Positions 54,050 through 58,249 of a stretch of DNA of 58,249 nucleotides are shown here, piece by piece; position 1 is the first letter of the stretch, and every line of letters starts with the position of its first letter. The translations under genes were made by a program, and so were the position numbers. The notes beneath the pieces were generated by a model. That model searched no databases. It saw only the letters and a list, made by a program, of their open reading frames with translations, and was not told the origin of the DNA. The stretch is from Streptomyces sp. MZ04 (GTDB lineage Bacteria; Actinomycetota; Actinomycetes; Streptomycetales; Streptomycetaceae): NCBI RefSeq assembly GCF_004684775.1, contig NZ_SRIC01000019.1:1-58249 (forward strand). The letters run 5' to 3'.

Positions 54050-55687
54050 TCACCAGTGCCGCTCCCTGTCCCGTTCTTCGAGCAGTACGTCGGAGAGGTT
54101 GTCGAGTTCGGGGGTGAGGTCGTGGATCAGCTCGGGCATCCCCTGTTCGTCAGGCGCGGTGACGTCGCCGGTGTCGAGCAGGCGCTGCAGCGGTCTCCAA
54201 GTAAGGCATCCCCGCCGCGTCAGCACCCCGTTCGGCGAGTCCGGCACCAGCAGCTCGGCTCCTTCGGACCGGACGGCGTCCACGACGAGCGAACCGTACG
54301 CCCGCAAGGTGTCCCTCGAGGCGCCGGACACGCACAGTCCGACCACTCCGAGCCGGGGCTCGACGGCCCAGCTCATCGCTGACTCGTACGCTTCGTCGCC
54401 GACATCGCCCGTATCGAAGTTGTACTCGATACACACCGAGCGCAGCAGCGACATCGGCACGTCTCCCTCGAGCCCGCATCGTGCGACGTCGATGGCCGCC
54501 CGTACCAGCGAATACCCCAGCGGATTCCGGCGTGCGGAGCGGCGCCACTCCTCCCACAGCTCAGGGCCGACCGCCAGGAACTCGGTGACGCCCCGCTCGC
54601 CGCGCCACCGCGCGGCGTCCACGAGGCGCGGGTCGTCGGACTCCGCGAGCCGCGCCAGTTCCGCCTCGCTCCAGCGGCAGCTCAGCTGGACCGAGCCCGC
54701 GCCGCTGAGGAGACGGGACGCGGGGCCGCGGCCGAACCGGTGGGTCTCGTACGCCTCGTCGCTCATGGTGGCCAGGACGAGCACCTTCTCGGCGGCGAGC
54801 CGGGCCAGCAGGCCCGCGGTGAGGCCGTGCTCGCCGAGGTGGCCGTCCAGGTCGTCGAGCCAGACGACGTACACGCCTGCGGGGTCGTGGCTCCGGAGTT
54901 GGGAAGGGATGTCCCGCAGGTCCGTGCCCGGGAGCGGGGCGTAGACCCGGGTGTCCTCGCTCAGGGTCTGGTGGAGTGCCGCCCAGGCCGCTGTCGTCTT
55001 GCCGGAGAGCGGTTCGCCCGTGACGACGACCAGGCCGCCCAGGCGCACGGCCTGCACGACCATGCCCTCCAGCTCCTCGTCGCAGTCACGCGGAACGTAG
55101 GGATGCTCGCCGGGCTCGTCGTCGAACTGCCGCGCGGGGCGGATACCGAGGGCCGGGGGACTCAGCTGGTCGATGCGCGACCAGCTGTCCGCGGCCGCGG
55201 GGGTGCTGGGCGGCGGGGTGCCGTAGTGGTGGTGCTGGACTCCCACCACCGAGCCGTTGAACGTGCCGTCGCTGAAGTCGACGTGGTCGTTGGCAGCCGC
55301 GGAAGTGCCCTGGAAAGTGAGCGAGTTGATGACACCGGCCTGCACCACCTTGTCGGCACTTCCCGCGGACACCGTGTTGCGGACCTGCGGGCGGCCGCCG
55401 GTCGGCTCCTCGAACTCGTCGATGATGCTGCGGAGTTCGCCGACGGACCCGGGATACTCGCGCAGCAGCCAGCGCAGGCGCATCTCCCAGTCGGACTCGA
55501 CCGAAGAAGCCTCCGAGTCCTCGAGGAGCAACGCCTCGCGGGACTCCTCGAGTTGCGTGACGCGCACCGAGCGCGGCGGGTAGAGCGCGGCCACGCGGTC
55601 CCGGAGGGAGATCCAAGCGTCTGTCACCAAGGCCTGCACGATTGCCGACGCCCCCGCGGATGCCAGCCCCGACAACTCCGGTTCCAC
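54050..55687 (-). CDS. NTPase with RHIM-like amyloid motif, putative conflict/signalling protein
   Basis: 545 aa from GTG 55687. N-terminal about 90 residues form a helical adaptor-like domain (SAIVQALVTDAWISLRDRV). Residues about 104-125 read NTVSAGSADKVVQAGVIN-SLTF, and about 142-157 GTFNGSVVGVQHHHYG, resembling bacterial RHIM-like amyloid motifs. An AAA/STAND-type NTPase follows: Walker A VTGEPLSGKTTAAW (Lys230) and Walker B VYVVWLDDLD. The rest is helical without clear repeats. Monocistronic, beside a recombinase remnant. Function unrecognised; a defence or programmed-death role is inference. Confidence 0.65.
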   Translation of the reverse strand: MEPELSGLASAGASAIVQALVTDAWISLRDRVAALYPPRSVRVTQLEESREALLLEDSEASSVESDWEMRLRWLLREYPGSVGELRSIIDEFEEPTGGRPQVRNTVSAGSADKVVQAGVINSLTFQGTSAAANDHVDFSDGTFNGSVVGVQHHHYGTPPPSTPAAADSWSRIDQLSPPALGIRPARQFDDEPGEHPYVPRDCDEELEGMVVQAVRLGGLVVVTGEPLSGKTTAAWAALHQTLSEDTRVYAPLPGTDLRDIPSQLRSHDPAGVYVVWLDDLDGHLGEHGLTAGLLARLAAEKVLVLATMSDEAYETHRFGRGPASRLLSGAGSVQLSCRWSEAELARLAESDDPRLVDAARWRGERGVTEFLAVGPELWEEWRRSARRNPLGYSLVRAAIDVARCGLEGDVPMSLLRSVCIEYNFDTGDVGDEAYESAMSWAVEPRLGVVGLCVSGASRDTLRAYGSLVVDAVRSEGAELLVPDSPNGVLTRRGCLTWRPLQRLLDTGDVTAPDEQGMPELIHDLTPELDNLSDVLLEERDRERHW

Positions 55688-55729
55688 GCACGCCCCCCAC
55701 GCATCTCGAACGGCCCTACCGCAACGGTA

Positions 55730-56710
55730 CTAAGCCTCCGCGCCCTCGGCCGAGCGAACCGCATCCCGATAAGCCCGCGCGGCAACCCGAAGCGCCGCCT
55801 CCGGATCGACACCCTCCGCCTCGGCCCGCAGGGCGAGAGCGAGCAGCTCGTAACCGACCCCCTTCCCGGAGGGGAGGTCCACCTCCAGCCCCGCCGTCCG
55901 CACCCGCGAGGCCAGCTTCGCGGTCAGCGCCAATCCCGGCTGACCCAGCGGGATGCCCTCCGTCACCGAAGAGCGCTGCTTCTCCTCCGCCTTCGTGCGC
56001 AGCCAGTGCGCCTTGACGTCCTCGGGGGTGTCCGCCGAGTCGTCGCCGAAGACGTGCGGGTGGCGGTGGATCAGTTTTTCGACGATGCCGCCCGCCACGT
56101 CGTCCACGGAGAAGGGGGACTCGGTGTCCTCCTCGGCGATACGGGCGTGGAAGACCACCTGGAGCAGGACGTCCCCGAGCTCCTCGAGCAGCTCGTCCCT
56201 GTCGCCCTCCTCGATCGCCTCGACCAGCTCGTACGCCTCCTCGATCGCGTACTTCGCCAGGCCCTTGTGCGTCTGCTGGGACGACCAGGGGCATTCGCCC
56301 CGGATCTGGTCCATGACCTGGACAAGGTCGAGGAGGCGCGCGCCCGGCAGGTCGTACGAGGCCGGGAGCAGTTCGAGGTCCGGCATCGCGACCCGGCCCG
56401 ATCCGGCGAGGCGGGCCAGGCCGTCCGTCAGGGGGCGGTCGCCCTCGGCCGTGGCGATGACCAGGACCGTGCGGCCGCCGGCGCAGGCGTCCACCAGCTC
56501 CTGGGCCGTGGGCGACGCCTGGTCCACGCGCACGCCCGCCTCGCGCAGATACGGCAGCTGCGGGTGCGTCGCGTCGGCGCACAGGACCTCGTCCGCCCCG
56601 TGCAGGGCCTGCCAGGCGGGCCAGGAGAGCAGGCCGGGGGCCACCCGATGACTGGTGGTGAGGAGGATGACGCGGCCGGGGCCGTCGGCCGGGGGTGTGG
56701 ATTCGTTCAC
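55730..56710 (-). CDS. mazG: Nucleoside triphosphate pyrophosphohydrolase MazG
   Basis: 326 aa starting at GTG 56710. The N-terminal about 110 residues form a separate domain (VILLTTSHRVAPGLLSWPAW) of the type found ahead of MazG in Streptomyces. The MazG core begins CPWSSQQTHKGLAKYAIEEAYE and has the metal motif EEAYELVEAIEEGDRDELLEELGD (ExxE...ExxD). Hydrolyses abnormal NTPs and may lower (p)ppGpp. The frame upstream of 56710 is an antisense shadow. Confidence 0.88.
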   Translation of the reverse strand: MNESTPPADGPGRVILLTTSHRVAPGLLSWPAWQALHGADEVLCADATHPQLPYLREAGVRVDQASPTAQELVDACAGGRTVLVIATAEGDRPLTDGLARLAGSGRVAMPDLELLPASYDLPGARLLDLVQVMDQIRGECPWSSQQTHKGLAKYAIEEAYELVEAIEEGDRDELLEELGDVLLQVVFHARIAEEDTESPFSVDDVAGGIVEKLIHRHPHVFGDDSADTPEDVKAHWLRTKAEEKQRSSVTEGIPLGQPGLALTAKLASRVRTAGLEVDLPSGKGVGYELLALALRAEAEGVDPEAALRVAARAYRDAVRSAEGAEA

Positions 56711-56748
56711 CCGTCGAACGTAACCCACGGCACTGACAGCATCACTGC

Positions 56749-57414
56749 CTACGCCTGCGTCGGCTCCGCCGCCCCGCCACCGGACACCTCGCGCACCCAC
56801 GGCGTCTTCGTGTCGGCGCGCTTGGACTTCTCCACGTCCCACGTGCCGTAGCGCGGGTTCAGGTCGACGTCCAGCTTCTTGGAGGCCGCGGAGAGCGCCT
56901 TCCAGAAGACCGCCTGGCCCTCGGGCGCGTTCATGTCCGCGCCCAGGGTCTTGGCCAGCTTCTGCGCCTCGATCTCCGTACGGAGGCTGTCCTCGAGTCG
57001 GGCAGGGGCGACGCTGTACTGCTGCAGCCAGCCCTGTTCGAGGGCCTTCTTGCCGCCCGCCTGCTGTTCGAGGCCCGCTCTCATCGTCTGGATCTCGCGG
57101 CGCGAGACGTCCACGCCCGCGTCGGCCGCCGCCTGGTGAAGCACCTTGTCCAGGACCATCGTGTGCAGCGTGCTGCGGGTGAGGCCGCCGGACTTGGCGA
57201 TGGCCTGCTCGTACTGCTGCTCGTCCGGGATCGCGGCGCGCTGCGCGTCGCGGACCTCGTTCACCCGGCCCTCCAGCTGCGAGACCGTGATCCGGTCGTT
57301 GCCCACGACGGCCGCGGCACCGGGGTGGGCCTCGCTGCCGCAGGCGGTGAGGAGAGGGGCCGCGGCGATGGCGGCTACGGAGAGGGCGAGCGCGGTGCGA
57401 CGACGGCGGTGCAA
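56749..57414 (-). CDS. SurA N-terminal domain lipoprotein
   Basis: 221 aa. The start is TTG 57414, fixed by GGGAGG (57425-57420) 5 nt upstream; no ATG or GTG fits the signal peptide. Signal sequence RRRRTALALSVAAIAAAPLL with lipobox LTAC, then VVGNDRITVSQLEGRVNEV and a helical SurA/trigger-factor-like chaperone region. No PPIase domain. Likely a surface-anchored folding factor. Confidence 0.83.
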   Translation of the reverse strand: MHRRRRTALALSVAAIAAAPLLTACGSEAHPGAAAVVGNDRITVSQLEGRVNEVRDAQRAAIPDEQQYEQAIAKSGGLTRSTLHTMVLDKVLHQAAADAGVDVSRREIQTMRAGLEQQAGGKKALEQGWLQQYSVAPARLEDSLRTEIEAQKLAKTLGADMNAPEGQAVFWKALSAASKKLDVDLNPRYGTWDVEKSKRADTKTPWVREVSGGGAAEPTQA

Positions 57415-57590
57415 GTGAGCCTCCCGAGGAGATTGTGCGGCGGTGCACAAAGTCTTGCGGTGATCGATGTTAGGGAGTGGCCGCGATTTAGGCCACCTTT
57501 CCCCAAGCACTTCGTGCAGGGGAGACCCCATGACCAACGATTCTCGGCAAGTTGGGGCACCCTCGCGAGCACCCGAGCGCCGAGCCGTCA
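57415..57590. other. Spacer upstream of the SurA-like gene
   Basis: 176 bp with no supportable gene; it should hold the promoter of the SurA-like/mazG pair. A possible -10 TAACAT on the minus strand lacks a clear -35. Confidence 0.3.
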
Positions 57591-58249
57591 CTACCCGCGC
57601 ACTTGTCCCAGCCACTGCAACGTACGCCGGATCTCCGCCGGGAACGGATGACCGACCCCGTGCATCCGCTCGGCGTCCAGGAGCAGCCGCGCCAGGGTGT
57701 CGTGCGCGGCGGGGCGGTCGCCGAGGGCCAGGAGCAGGTGGCCGATGCGGCGGCGGATCTCGAGGGGGCGTTCGCGGTCGTCGGAGGCGTAGCGGTTCTC
57801 GTAGTACGGGAGGAGCGCCCGGTACTCCGCGAGTGCCGCGGCCGGTTCGCCGAGCTGCTCCAGGCACTGCGCGGCCTCGTAGCGGAACTGGAGGGAGTGC
57901 GGGTCGGCCTGTCCCGACTCGGCGGCGCGTTCGTCGGCGAGGCGGCGCAGTTCGGGCAGGGCGCGGCGGTACTGGCCGTCGTCCATGAGCGTCGCCGCGT
58001 ACTGCTTGCGCAGGGAGCGGACCACCGGGGAGTGCTCGCCGTGCTTGGCGGCGGCCGCGGGCAGGATCGAGCCGAGGATGTCGACGGCCTGCGTGATGCG
58101 GCCCTCGCCGAGCAGCCGCTTGACCTCGTCGACCGCGTGGACGACGTCCTTCTGGCTGCCGGGGCCGCCGGGGCCCTGGCGCTGGTCGGGCTGGTTCGGC
58201 GGGAGGGCAGGGGCCGACGCCGGGGTCGCGGCGCGGTCGGGCCACGGGG
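57591..58249 (-). CDS. C-terminal part of a TPR-bearing Ser/Thr kinase-type protein (partial)
   Basis: The frame is open to the right edge of the window, so only the last about 219 residues are seen. A Pro/Gln-rich linker (ALPPNQPDQRQGPGGPG) is followed by VDEVKRLLGEGRITQAVDIL and tetratricopeptide-like helices (QYAATLMDDGQYRRALPELR, YEAAQCLEQLGEPAAALAEY). This C-terminal layout is common in Streptomyces serine/threonine protein kinases. The kinase domain itself lies outside, so the kinase call is inference. Confidence 0.65.
   Translation of the reverse strand, partial: PWPDRAATPASAPALPPNQPDQRQGPGGPGSQKDVVHAVDEVKRLLGEGRITQAVDILGSILPAAAAKHGEHSPVVRSLRKQYAATLMDDGQYRRALPELRRLADERAAESGQADPHSLQFRYEAAQCLEQLGEPAAALAEYRALLPYYENRYASDDRERPLEIRRRIGHLLLALGDRPAAHDTLARLLLDAERMHGVGHPFPAEIRRTLQWLGQVRG

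Overview
This is a high-GC actinomycete chromosome segment, almost certainly Streptomyces. Third codon positions are strongly GC-biased, ATGA/GTGA stop-start overlaps are common, and the window carries a tRNA-Leu(UAA) with the bldA sequence pattern plus the enolase / two resuscitation-promoting-factor / MazG / SurA-like neighbourhood familiar from Streptomyces cores. About 46 protein genes, one tRNA, one riboswitch and several terminators and repeats can be supported.

Layout. (1) 0-13.3 kb: a histidine-type catabolic and betaine-uptake region. A minus-strand operon encodes urocanase, an M20 amidohydrolase and formimidoylglutamate deiminase. A PLP decarboxylase-like gene follows, then an RpiR/SIS regulator translationally coupled to a histidine-ammonia-lyase-fold protein whose Ala-Ser-Gly cofactor tripeptide is Gly-Thr-Gly. 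Divergent from these are a complete OpuC-type quaternary-amine ABC importer and an NCS1 permease. (2) 13.3-21.7 kb: housekeeping and hypothetical genes (SDR-like protein, cystathionine beta-synthase, SGNH hydrolase, thiolase, DUF4287, Bax-inhibitor-1 protein). (3) 21.8-26.2 kb: a 4-hydroxybenzoate module (AAHS transporter, PobA, divergent double-IclR regulator). (4) 26.2-38.8 kb: a sigma factor with a membrane tail and a complete mce lipid-import operon, bounded by a direct repeat of the bldA tRNA 3' end. (5) 39.2-42.7 kb: a MacB/FtsX-type ABC exporter. (6) 42.8-50.5 kb: cfa, type II NADH dehydrogenase with a candidate Rex operator, ppx, DUF501, divIC-like, eno, and rpfA behind a c-di-AMP riboswitch. 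(7) 50.8-55.7 kb: a second Rpf, a recombination scar (serine recombinase tail plus a P450 tail), an intact P450 and an NTPase with a RHIM-like motif. (8) 55.7 kb to the end: mazG, a SurA-like lipoprotein and the C-terminus of a Ser/Thr kinase-type TPR protein.

Most interesting ideas. The first region may be a pathway that imports a histidine-derived betaine (hercynine or ergothioneine) and eliminates trimethylamine with a MIO-less lyase before the urocanase branch. The mce block has the geometry of an island inserted at the 3' end of bldA. The NTPase near 55 kb looks like an amyloid-signalling conflict protein beside an integration scar. Several genes also carry tandem repeats starting at or just after their stop codons.
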